Shown here in pieces: positions 23,801 to 35,300 of a stretch of DNA of 64,000 nucleotides. The stretch's first letter is position 1, and each line of letters starts with the position of its first letter. A model generated the notes under the pieces. That model saw only the letters and a list, made by a program, of their open reading frames with translations. It made no database searches and was not told the origin of the DNA. Origin of the DNA: Pisaster brevispinus (Eukaryota; Echinodermata; Asteroidea; Forcipulatida; Asteriidae); contig JAMKCF010000006.1 of NCBI GenBank assembly GCA_023634235.1, forward strand, positions 10,197,751 through 10,261,750, given 5' to 3'. The translations under genes and the position numbers were made by a program.

Positions 23801-24873
23801 ACAAAGTAAGGACTGTCAAATCACCCTCAGAGTAATATTCGATTTTCACAAGTTTTACACCATTAGAAAGCCCGTCTGATAGGCTCTCTCTTCCGTGAGT
23901 TTGGTTAAAGTGACAATTTTGTAGGCGGGGCAAGCACCCTGGAAGTAGGGCTGCCCGAAACTCCACTGTAGTACATGCCTACGTCATCGCCAGTGAGAAA
24001 AAGCCGGCACAGAAAGGTCCGAAATAAATTCTGTGCTAAGCTTGAGAATAACTCCAGATCTAGGCATGCTAGAGAGACAAAATTTGTACCTGACTCTGCT
24101 TGAATATCCCTGCATCCGAAAATCAAACTTTTAGGGTCGCCGAGGGCAAGCTTCATACCGGAAATGACCAGCAGGTGGGGCTACTCCGAACGCTCCTCAA
24201 AAGCATCTCCAATGGGATTTTTGTACACACAGCAATCAAAGAAACAAAGACATACTAAGGACGGTCAAATCACCCTCAGAATAAAACTGGATTTTCACAA
24301 GTTTTACACCATTAGAAAGCCCGTCTCAAAGGCTCTCTCTTCCGTGAGTTTGGTTAAAGTTACAATTTTGTAGGCGGGGCGAGCACCCTGGAAGTAGGGC
24401 TGCCCGAAACTCCACTGTAGTACATGCCTACGTCATCGCCAGTGAAAAAAAAGCTGGCACAGAAAGGTCCGAAATAAATTCTGTGCTAAGCTTGAGAATA
24501 ACTCCAGATGTAGGCATGCTAGAGAGACAAAATTTGTACCTGACTCTGCTTGAATATCCCTGCATCTGAAAATGAAACTTTTAGGGTCGCGGACGGCAAG
24601 CTTCATACCGGAAATGACCAGCAGGTGGGGCTACTCCGAACGCTCCTCAAAAGCATCTCCAATGGGATTTTTGTACACACAGCTGTCAAAGAAACAAAGA
24701 CAAAGTAAGGACTGTCAAATCACCCTCAGAATAAAACTGGATTTTCACAAGTTTTACACCATTAGAAAGCCCGTCTCAAAGGCTCTCTCTTCCGTGAGTT
24801 TGGTAAAAGTGACAATTTTGTAGGCGGGGCGAGCACCCTGGAAGTAGGGCTGCCCGAAACTCCACTGTAGTAC

Positions 24874-25312
24874 ATGTCTACGTCATCGCCAGTGAAAAAA
24901 AGCTGGCACAGAAAGGTCCGAAATAAATTCTGAGAATAACTCCAGATCTAGGCATGCTAGAGAGACAATATTTGTACCTGACTCTGCCTTGAATATCCCT
25001 GCATCCAAAAATTAAACTTTTAGGGTCGCCGAGGGCAAGCTTCATACCGGAAATGACCAGCAGGTAGGGCTACTCCGAACGCTCCTCAAAAGCATCTCCA
25101 ATGGGATTTTTGTACACACAGCTGTCAAAGAAACAAAGACAAAGTAAGGACTGTCAAATCACCCTCAGAGTAATATTCGATTTTCACAAGTTTTACACCA
25201 TTAGAAAGCTCGTCTGAAAGGCTCTCTCTTCCGTGAGTTTGGTTAAAGTGACAATTTTGTAGGCGGGGCAAGCACCCTGGAAGTAGGGCTGCCCGAAACT
25301 CCACTGTAGTAC
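24874..25312. repeat. 439-bp monomer with 11-bp deletion (AACTCC form)
   Basis: The same 11 bases are missing as in the 18154 unit, but followed by AACTCCAGATC rather than AACTTCAGATC. The shared breakpoints suggest common descent followed by a point change or conversion, or a recurrent slippage site. Confidence 0.88.
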
Positions 25313-26211
25313 ATGCCTACGTCATCGCCAGTGAGAAAAAGCCGGCACAGAAAGGTCCGAAATAAATTCTGTGCTAAGCTTGAGAATAACTCCAGATCTA
25401 GGCATGCTAGAGAGACAAAACTTGTACCTGACTCTGCTTGAATATCCCTGCATCCGAAAATCAAACTTTTAGGGTCGCGGACGGCAAGCTTCATACCGGA
25501 AATGACCAGCAGGTGGGGCTACTCCGAACGCTCCTCAAAAGCATCTCCAATGGGATTTTTGTACACACAGCTGTCAAAGAAACAAAGACAAAGTAAGGAC
25601 TGTCAAATCACCCTCAGAATAAAATTCGATTTTCACAAGTTTTACACCATTAGAAAGCCCGTCTCAAAGGCTCTCTCTTCCGTGAGTTTGGTTAAAGTGA
25701 CAATTTTGTAGGCGGGGCGAGCACCCTGGAAGTAGGGCTGCCCGAAACTCCACTGTAGTACATGCCTACGTCATCGCCAGTGAAAAAAAAGCTGGCACAG
25801 AAAGGTCCGAAATAAATTCTGTGCTAAGCTTGAGAATAACTCCAGATGTAGGCATGCTAGAGAGACAAAATTTGTACCTGACTCTGCTTGAATATCCCTG
25901 CATCTGAAAATGAAACTTTTAGGGTCGCGGACGGCAAGCTTCATACCGGAAATGACCAGCAGGTGGGGCTACTCCGAACGCTCCTCAAATTCATCTCCAA
26001 TGGGATTTTTGTACACACAGCTGTCAAAGAAACAAAGACAAAGTAAGGACTGTCAAATCACCCTCAGAATAAAACTGGATTTTCACAAGTTTTACACCAT
26101 TAGAAAGCCCGTCTCAAAGGCTCTCTCTTCCGTGAGTTTGGTAAAAGTGACAATTTTGTAGGCGGGGCGAGCACCCTGGAAGTAGGGCTGCCCGAAACTC
26201 CACTGTAGTAC

Positions 26212-26650
26212 ATGTCTACGTCATCGCCAGTGAAAAAAAGCTGGCACAGAAAGGTCCGAAATAAATTCTGAGAATAACTCCAGATCTAGGCATGCTAGAG
26301 AGACAATATTTGTACCTGACTCTGCCTTGAATATCCCTGCATCCAAAAATTAAACTTTTAGGATCGCCGAGGGCAAGCTTCATACCGGAAATGACCAGCA
26401 GGTAGGGCTACTCCGAACGCTCCTCAAAAGCATCTCCAATGGGATTTTTGTACACACAGCTGTCAAAGAAACAAAGACAAAGTAAGGACTGTCAAATCAC
26501 CCTCAGAGTAATATTCGATTTTCACAAGTTTTACACCATTAGAAAGCCCGTCTGAAAGGCTCTCTCTTCCGTGAGTTTGGTTAAAGTGACAATTTTGTAG
26601 GCGGGGCAAGCACCCTGGAAGTAGGGCTGCCCGAAACTCCACTGTAGTAC
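26212..26650. repeat. 439-bp monomer, block copy of the 24874 unit
   Basis: Identical deletion and AACTCC form, 1338 bp after the 24874 unit, inside the three-monomer block copy. Confidence 0.88.
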
Positions 26651-27549
26651 ATGCCTACGTCATCGCCAGTGAGAAAAAGCCGGCACAGAAAGGTCCGAAA
26701 TAAATTCTGTGCTAAGCTTGAGAATAACTCCAGATCTAGGCATGCTAGAGAGACAAAATTTGTACCTGACTCTGCTTGAATATCCCTGCATCCGAAAATC
26801 AAACTTTTAGGGTCGCGGACGGCAAGCTTCATACCGGAAATGACCAGCAGGTGGGGCTACTCCGAACGCTCCTCAAAAGCATCTCCAATGGGATTTTTGT
26901 ACACACAGCTGTCAAAGAAACAAAGACAAAGTAAGGACTGTCAAATCACCCTCAGAATAAAATTCGATTTTCACAAGTTTTACACCATTAGAAAGCCCGT
27001 CTCAAAGGCTCTCTATTCCGTGAGTTTCGTTAAAGTGACAATTTTCTAGGCGGGGCGAGCGTCCTGGAAGTAGGGTTGCCCGAATCTCCACTGTAGTACA
27101 TGCCTACGTCATCGCCAGTGAGAAAAAGCCGGCACAGAAAGGTCCGAAATAAATTCTGTGCTAAGCTTGAGAATAACTCCCGATCTAGGCATGCTAGAGA
27201 GACAATGTTTGTACCTGACTCTGCCTTGAATATCCCTGCATCCGAAAATCAAACTTTTAGGGTCGCGGAGGGCAAGCTTCATACCGGAAATGACCAGCAG
27301 GTGGGGCTACTCCGAACGCTCCTCAAAAGCATCTCCAATGGGATTTTTGTACACACAGCAATCAAAGAAACAAAGACATACTAAGGACGGTCAAATCACC
27401 CTCAGAATAAAACTGGATTTTCACAAGTTTTACACCATTAGAAAGCCCGTCTCAAAGGCTCTCTCTTCCGTGAGTTTGGTTAAAGTGACAATTTTGTAGG
27501 CGGGGCGAGCACCCTGGAAGTAGGGCTGCCCGAAACTCCACTGTAGTAC

Positions 27550-29345
27550 ATGCCTACGTCATCGCCAGTGAAAAAAAAGCTGGCACAGAAAGGTCCGAAA
27601 TAAATTCTGTGCTAAGCTTGAGAATAACTCCAGATCTAGGCATGCTAGAGAGACAAAATTTGTACCTGACTCTGCTTGAATATCCCTGCATCTGAAAATC
27701 AAACTTTTAGGGTCGCGGAAGGCAAGCTTCATAACGGAAATGACCAGCATGTGGGGCTACTCCGAACGCTCCTCAAAAGCATCTCCAATGTGATTTTTGT
27801 ACAAACAGCCGTCAAAGAAACAAAGACATAGTAAGGACTGTCAAATCACCCTCAGAATAATACTTGATTTTCACAAGTTTTACACCATTAGAAAGCCCGT
27901 CTGAAAGGCTCTCTCTTCCGTGAGTTTCGTTAAGGTGACAATTTTGTAGGCGGGACGAGCACCCTGGAAGTAGGGCTGCCCGAAACTCCACTGTAGTACA
28001 TGCCTACGTCATCGCCAGTGAAAAAAAGCCGGCACAGAAAGGTCCGAAATAAATTCTGTGCTAAGCTTGAAAATAACTCCCGATCTAGGCATGCTAGAGA
28101 GACAATATTTGTACCTGACTCTGCTTGAATATCCCTGCATCCGAAAATCAAACTTTTAGGGTCGCGGAGAGCAAGCTTCATACCGGAAATGACCAGCATG
28201 TGGGGCTACTCCGAACGCTCCTCAAAAGCATCTCCAATGGGATTTTTGTACAAACAGCCGTCAAAGAACAAAGACATAGTAAGGAGGGTCAAATCACCCT
28301 CAGAATAATACTGGATGTTCACAAGTTTTACACCCTTAGAAAGCCCGTCTCAAAGGCTATTTCTTCCGTGAGTTTCGTTAAGGTGACAATTTTGTAGGCG
28401 GGGCGAGCACCCTGGAAGTAGGGCTGCCCGAAACTCCACTGTAGTACATGCCTACGTCATCGCCAGTGAAAAAAAGCTGGCACAGAAAGGTCCGAAATAA
28501 ATTCTGTGCTAAGCTTAAGAATAACTCCAGATCTAGGCATGCTAGAGAGACAATATTTGTACCTGACTCTGCTTGAATATCCCTGCATCCGAAAATCAAA
28601 CTTTTAGGGTCGCGGAGAGCAAGTTTCATACCGGAAATGACCAGCAGGTGGGGCTACTCCGAACGCTCCTCAAAAGCATCTCCAATGGGATTTTTGTACA
28701 CACAGCTGTCAAAGAAACAAAGACAAAGTAAGGACTGTCAAATCACCCTCAGAATAATATTCGATTTCAACAAGTTTTACACCATTAGAAAGCCCATCTC
28801 AAAGGCTCTCTATTCCGTGAGTTTAGTTAAAGTGACAATTTTCTAGGCGGGGCGAGCGTCCTGGAAGTAGGGTTGCCCGAAACTCCACTGTAGTACATGC
28901 CTACGTCATCGCCAGTGACAAAAAACAGACACAGAAAGGTCCGAAATAAATTCTGTGCTAAGCTTGAAAATAACTCCAGATCTAGGCATGCTAGAGAAAC
29001 AAAATTTGTACCTGACTCTGCTTGAATATTTCTGCATCCGAAAATCAAACTTTTAGGGTCGCGGAGAGCAAGCTTCATACCGGAAATGACCAGCATGTGG
29101 GGCTACTCCGAACGCTCCTCAAAAGCATCTCCAATGGGATTTTTGTACAAACAGCCGTCAAAGAAACAAAGACATAGTAAGGACGGTCAAATCACCCTCA
29201 GAATAATACTGGATTTTCACAAGTTTTACACCCTTAGAAAGCCCGTCTCAAAGGCTATTTCTTCCGTTAGTTTTGTTAAGGTGACAATTTTGTAGGCGGG
29301 GCAAGCACCCTGGAAGTAGGGCTGCCCGAAACTCCACTGTAGTAC
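27550..29345. repeat. Satellite segment, mixed monomers related to the 44-52 kb 6-mer
   Basis: Monomer starts: 27550, 28000, 28448, 28897. There is no clear local duplication here. The stretch from about 28740 to 29170 carries GATTTCAACAAG, CCCATCTCAAAGG, TTTTCTAGG, AGAGAAACAAAA, GCGGAGAGCAAG and TTGTACAAACAGCCG. The same linked set recurs in the 6-mer units near 44.3, 47.0 and 50.2 kb, more than 15 kb away. The monomer border at 28897 has the unusual GACAAAAAACAGACAC. The unit at 28000 is 448 bp long. Confidence 0.85.
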
Positions 29346-32300
29346 ATGCGTACGTCATCGCCAGTGAAAAAAAGCTGGCACAGAAAGGTCCGAAATAAAT
29401 TCTGTGCTAAGCTTAAGAATAACTCCAGATCTATGCATGCTAGAGAGACAATATTTGTACCTGACTCTGCCTTGAATATCCCTGCATCCGAAAATTAAAC
29501 TTTTAGGGTCGCCGAGGGCAAGCTTGATACCGGAAATGACCAGCAGGTAGGGCTACTCCGAACGCTCCTCAAAAGCATCTCCAATGGGATTTTTGTACAA
29601 AAAAGCTGTCAAAGAAACAAAGACAAAGTAAGGACTGTCAAATCACCCTCAGAATAACATTCGATTTTCACAAGTTTTACACCATTAGATAGCCCGTCTG
29701 AAAGGCTCTCTCTTCCGTGAATTTGGTTAAAGTGAGAATTTTGTAGGCGGGGCGAGCACCCTGGAAGTAGGGCTGCCCGAAACTCCACTGTAGTACATGC
29801 CTACGTCATCGCCAGTGAAAAAAAGCTGGCACAGAAAGGTCCGAAATAAATTTTGTGCTAAGCTTGGGAATAACTCCAGATCTAGGCATGCTAGAAAGAC
29901 AATATTTGTACCTGACTCTGCCTTGAATATCCCTGCATCTGAAAATTAAACTTTTAGGGTCGCCGAGGGCAAGCTTCATACCGGAAATGACCAGCAGGTA
30001 GGGCTACTCCGAACGCTCCTCAAAAGCATCTCCAATGGGATTTTTGTATACTCAGCTGTCAAAGATACAAAGACAAAGTAAGGACTGTCAAATCACCCTC
30101 AGAATAATATTCGATTTTCACAAGTTTTACACCATTAGAAAGCCCGTCTCAAAGGTTATTTCTTCCGTGAGTTTGGTTAAGTTGACAATTTTGTAGGCGG
30201 GGCGAGCACCCTGGAAGTAGGGCTGCCCGAAACTCCACTGTAGTACATGCGTACGTCATCGCCAGTGAAAAAAAGCTGGCACAGAAAGGTCCGAAATAAA
30301 TTTTGTGCTAAGCTTGAGAATAACTCCAGATCTAGGCATGCTAGAAAGACAATATTTGTACCTGACTCTGCCTTGAATATCCCTGCATCCGAAAATTAAA
30401 CTTTTAGGGTCGCCGAGGGCAAGCTTCATACCGGAAATGACCAGCAGGTAGGGCTACTCCGAACGCTCCTCACAAGCATCTCCAATGGGATTTTTGTACA
30501 CACAGCTGTCAAAGAAACAAAGACAAAGTAAGGACTGTCAAATCACCCTCAGAATAATATTCGATTTTCACAAGTTTTACACCATTAAAAAGCCCATCTG
30601 AAAGGCTCTCTCTTCCGTGAGTTTGGTTAAAGTGAGAATTTTGTAGGCGGGGCGAGCACCCTGGAAGTAGGGCTGCCCGAAACTCAACTGTAGTACATGC
30701 CTACGTCATCGCCAGTGAGAAAAAGCAGGCACAGAAAGGTCCGAAATAAATTCTGTGCTAAGCTTGAGAATAACTCCAGATCTAGGCATGCTAGAGAGAC
30801 AAAATTTGTACCTGACTCTGCTTGAATATCCCTGCATCCGAAAATCAAACTTTTAGGGTCGCGGACGGCAAGCTTCATACCGGAAATGACCAGCAGGTGG
30901 GGCTACTCCTAACGCTCCTCAAAAGCATCTCCAATGGGATTTTTGTAGACACAGCTGTCAAAGAAACAAAGACAAAGTAAGGACTGTCAAATCACCCTCA
31001 GAATAACATTCGATTTTCACAAGTTTTACACCATTAGAAAGCCCGTCTCAAAGGCTCTCTCTTCCGTGAGTTTCGTTAAGGTTACAATTTTGTAGGCGGG
31101 GCGAGCACCCTGGAAGTACGGCTGCCCGAAACTCCACTGTAGTACATGCCTACGTCATCGCCAGTGAAAAAAAGCCGGCACAGAAAGGTCCGAAATAAAT
31201 TCTGTGCTAAGCTTGAAAATAACTCCAGATCTAGGCATGCTAGAGAGACAATATTTGTACCTGACTCTGCCTTGAATATCCCTGCATCCGAAAATCAAAC
31301 TTTTAGGGTCGCCGAGGGCAAGCTTCATACCGGAAATGACCAGCAGGTGGGGCTACTCCGAACGCTCCTCAAAAGCATCTCCAATGGGATTTTTGTATAC
31401 ACAGCTGTCAAAGATACAAAGACAAAGTAAGGACTGTCAAATCACCCTCAGAATAATATTCGATTTTCACAAGTTTTACACCATTAGAAAGCCCGTCTCA
31501 AAGGCTATTTCTTCCGTGAGTTTCGTTAAGGTGACAATTTTGCAGGCGGGGCGAGCACCCTGGAAGTAGGGCTGCCCGAAACTCCACTGTAGTACATGCG
31601 TACGTCTTCGCCAGTGAAAAAAAGCTGGCACAGAAAGGTCCGAAATAAATTCTGTGCTAAGCTTGGGAATAACTCCAGATCTAGGCATGCTAGAAAGACA
31701 ATATTTGTACCTGACTCTGCCTTGAATATCCCTGCATCTGAAAATCAAACTTTTAGGGTCGCCGAGGGCAAGCTTCATACCGGAAATGACCAGCAGGTAG
31801 GGCTACTCCGAACGCTCCTCAAAAGCATCTCCAATGGGATTTTTGTATACTCAGCTGTCAAAGATACAAAGACAAAGTAAGGACTGTCAAATCACCCTCA
31901 GAATAATATTCGATTTTCACAAGTTTTACACCATTAGAAAGCCCGTCTCAAAGGTTATTTCTTCCGTGAGTTTGGTTAAGTTGACAATTTTGTAGGCGGG
32001 GCGAGCACCCTGGAAGTAGGGCTGCCCGAAACTCCACTGTAGTACATGCGTACGTCATCGCCAGTGAAAAAAAGCTGGCACAGAAAGGTCCGAAATAAAT
32101 TTTGTGCTAAGCTTGAGAATAACTCCAGATCTAGGCATGCTAGAAAAACAATATTTGTACCTGACTCTGCCTTGAATATCCCTGCATCCGAAAATTAAAC
32201 TTTTAGGGTCGCCGAGGGCAAGCTTCATACCGGAAATGACCAGCAGGTAGGGCTACTCCGAACGCTCCTCACAAGCATCTCCAATGGGATTTTTGTACAC

Positions 32301-35300
32301 ACAGCTGTCAAAGAAACAAAGACAAAGTAAGGACTGTCAAATCACCCTCAGAATAATATTCGATTTTCACAAGTTTTACACCATTAAAAAGCCCGTCTGA
32401 AAGGCTCTCTCTTCCGTGAGTTTGGTTAAAGTGAGAATTTTGTAGGCGGGGCGAGCACCCTGGAAGTAGGGCTGCCCGAAACTCAACTGTAGTACATGCC
32501 TACGTCATCGCCAGTGAGAAAAAGCAGGCACAGAAAGGTCCGAAATAAATTCTGTACTAAGCTTGAGAATAACTCCAGATCTAGGCATGCTAGAGAGACA
32601 AAATTTGTACCTGACTCTGCTTGAATATCCCTGCATCCGAAAATCAAACTTTTAGGGTCGCGGACGGCAAGCTTCATACCGGAAATGACCAGCAGGTGGG
32701 GCTACTCCTAACGCTCCTCAAAAGCATCTCCAATTGGATTTTTGTAGACACAGCTGTCAAAGAAACAAAGACAAAGTAAGGACTGTCAAATCACCCTCAG
32801 AATAACATTCGATTTTCACAAGTTTTACACCATTAGAAAGCCCGTCTCAAAGGCTCTCTCTTCCGTGAGTTTCGTTAAGGTTACAATTTTGTAGGCGGGG
32901 CGAGCACCCTGGAAGTAGGGCTGCCCGAAACTCCACTGTAGTACATGCCTACGTCATCGCCAGTGAAAAAAAGCCGGCACAGAAAGGTCCGAAATAAATT
33001 CTGTGCTAAGCTTGAAAATAACTCCAGATCTAGGCATGCTAGAGAGACAATATTTGTACCTGACTCTGCCTTGAATATCCCTGCATCCGAAAATCAAACT
33101 TTTAGGGTCGCCGAGGGCAAGCTTCATACCGGAAATGACCAGCAGGTGGGGCTACTCCGAACGCTCCTCAAAAGCATCTCCAATGGGATTTTTGTATACA
33201 CAGCTGTCAAAGATACAAAGACAAAGTAAGGACTGTCAAATCACCCTCAGAATAATATTCGATTTTCACAAGTTTTACACCATTAGAAAGCCCGTCTCAA
33301 AGGCTATTTCTTCCGTGAGTTTCGTTAAGGTGACAATTTTGTAGGCGGGGCGAGCACCCTGGAAGTAGGGCTGCCCGAAACTCCACTGTAGTACATGCGT
33401 ACGTCATCGCCAGTGAAAAAAAGCTGGCACAGAAAGGTCCGAAATACATTTTGTGCTAAGCTTGGGAATAACTCCAGATCTAGGCATGCTAGAAAAACAA
33501 TATTTGTACCTGACTCTGCCTTGAATATCCCTGCATCTGAAAATTAAACCATTAGAAAGCCCGTCTGAAAGGCTCTCTCTTCCGTGAGTTTGGTTAAAGT
33601 GAGAATTTTGTAGGCGGGGCGAGCACCCTGTAAGTAGGGCTGCCCGAAACTCCACTGTAGTACATGCGTACGTCATCGCCAGTGAGAAAAAGCCGGCACA
33701 GAAGGGTCCGAAATAAATTCTGTGCTAAGCTTGAGAATGTCTCCAGATCTAGGCATGCTAGAAAGACAATATTTGTACCTGACTCTGCCTTGAATATCCC
33801 TGCATCCGAAAATTAAACTTTTATGGTCGCCGAGGGCAAGCTTCATACCGGAAATGACCAGCAGGTGGGGCTACTCCGAACGCTCCTCAAAAGCATCTCC
33901 AATGGGATTTTTGTAGACACAGCTGTCAAAGAAACAAAGACAAAGTAAGGACTGTCAAATAACCCTCAGAATAACATTCGATTTTCACAAGTTTTACACC
34001 ATTAGAAAGCCCGTCTCAACGGCTCTCTCTTCCGTGAGTTTCGTTAAGGTGACAATTTTGTAGGCGGGGCGAGCACCCTGGAAGTAGGGCTGCCCGAAAC
34101 TCCACTGTAGTACATGCCTACGTCATCGCCAGTGAAAAAAAACCGGCACAGAAAGGTCCGAAAAAAATTCTCTGCTAAGCTTGAAAATAACTCCAGATCT
34201 AGGCATGCTAGAGAGACAATATTTGTACCTGACTCTGCCTTGAATATCCCTGCATCCGAAAATTAAACTTTTAGGGTCGCCGAGGGCAAGCTTCATACCG
34301 GAAATGACCAGCAGGTGGGGCTACTCCGAACGCTCCTCAAAAGCATCTCCAATGGGATTTTTGTATACACAGCTGTCAAAGATACAAAGACAAAGTAAGG
34401 ACTGTCAAATCACCCTCAGAATAATATTCGATTTTCACAAGTTTTACACCATTAGAAAGCCCGTCTGAAAGGCTCTCTCTTCCGTGAGTTTCGTTAAGGT
34501 GACAATTTTGTAGGCGGGGCGAGCACCCTGGAAGTAGGGCTGCCCGAAACTCCACTGTAGTACATGCGTACGTCATCGCCAGTGAAAAAAAGCTGGCACA
34601 GAAAGGTCCGAAATAAATTCTGTGCTAAGCTTGGGAATAACTCCAGATCTAGGCATGCTAGAAAGACAATATTTGTACCTGACTCTGCCTTGAATATCCC
34701 TGCATCTGAAAATTAAACTTTTAGGGTCGCCGAGGGCAAGCTTCATACCGGAAATGACCAGCAGGTAGGGCTACTCCGAACGCTCCTCAAAAGCATCTCC
34801 AATGGGATTTTTGTATACTCAGCTGTCAAAGATACAAAGACAAAGTAAGGACTGTCAAATCACCCTCAGAATAATATTCGATTTTCACAAGTTTTACACC
34901 ATTAGAAAGCCCGTCTCAAAAGTTATTTCTTCCGTGAGTTTGGTTAAGTTGACAATTTTGTAGGCGGGGCGAGCACCCTGGAAGTAGGGCTGCCCGAAAC
35001 TCCACTGTAGTACATGCGTACGTCATCGCCAGTGAAAAAAAGCTGGCACAGAAAGGTCCGAAATAAATTTTGTGCTAAGCTTGAGAATAACTCCAGATCT
35101 AGGCATGCTAGAAAAACAATATTTGTACCTGACTCTGCCTTGTATATCCCTGCATCCGAAAATTAAACTTTTAGGGTCGCCGAGGGCAAGCTTCATACCG
35201 GAAATGACCAGCAGGTAGGGCTACTCCGAACGCTCCTCAAAAGCATCTCCAATGGGATTTTTGTATACACAGCTGTCAAAGATACAAAAACAAAGTAAGG

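Larger units (their letters stand above)
22178..27549. repeat. Satellite segment with 898-bp dimer and 1338-bp 3-mer duplications
   Basis: Monomer starts: 22178, 22628, 23077, 23526, 23975, 24424, 24874, 25313, 25762, 26212, 26651, 27100. The private string GTCTGATAGGC occurs at about 22976 and 23874, marking an 898-bp dimer. Units 24424-25312 and 25762-26650 match at a 1338-bp offset (450 + 439 + 449). They share an A8 run before GCTGG, AAATGAAACTTTT, the 11-bp-deleted unit, and CATCCAAAAATT. Unit 27100 carries the CGAATCTCC border and ACAATGTTT. Its CAGCAATCAAAG variant is shared with the 23975 unit 3126 bp earlier, a third, seven-monomer relationship. Confidence 0.88.
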
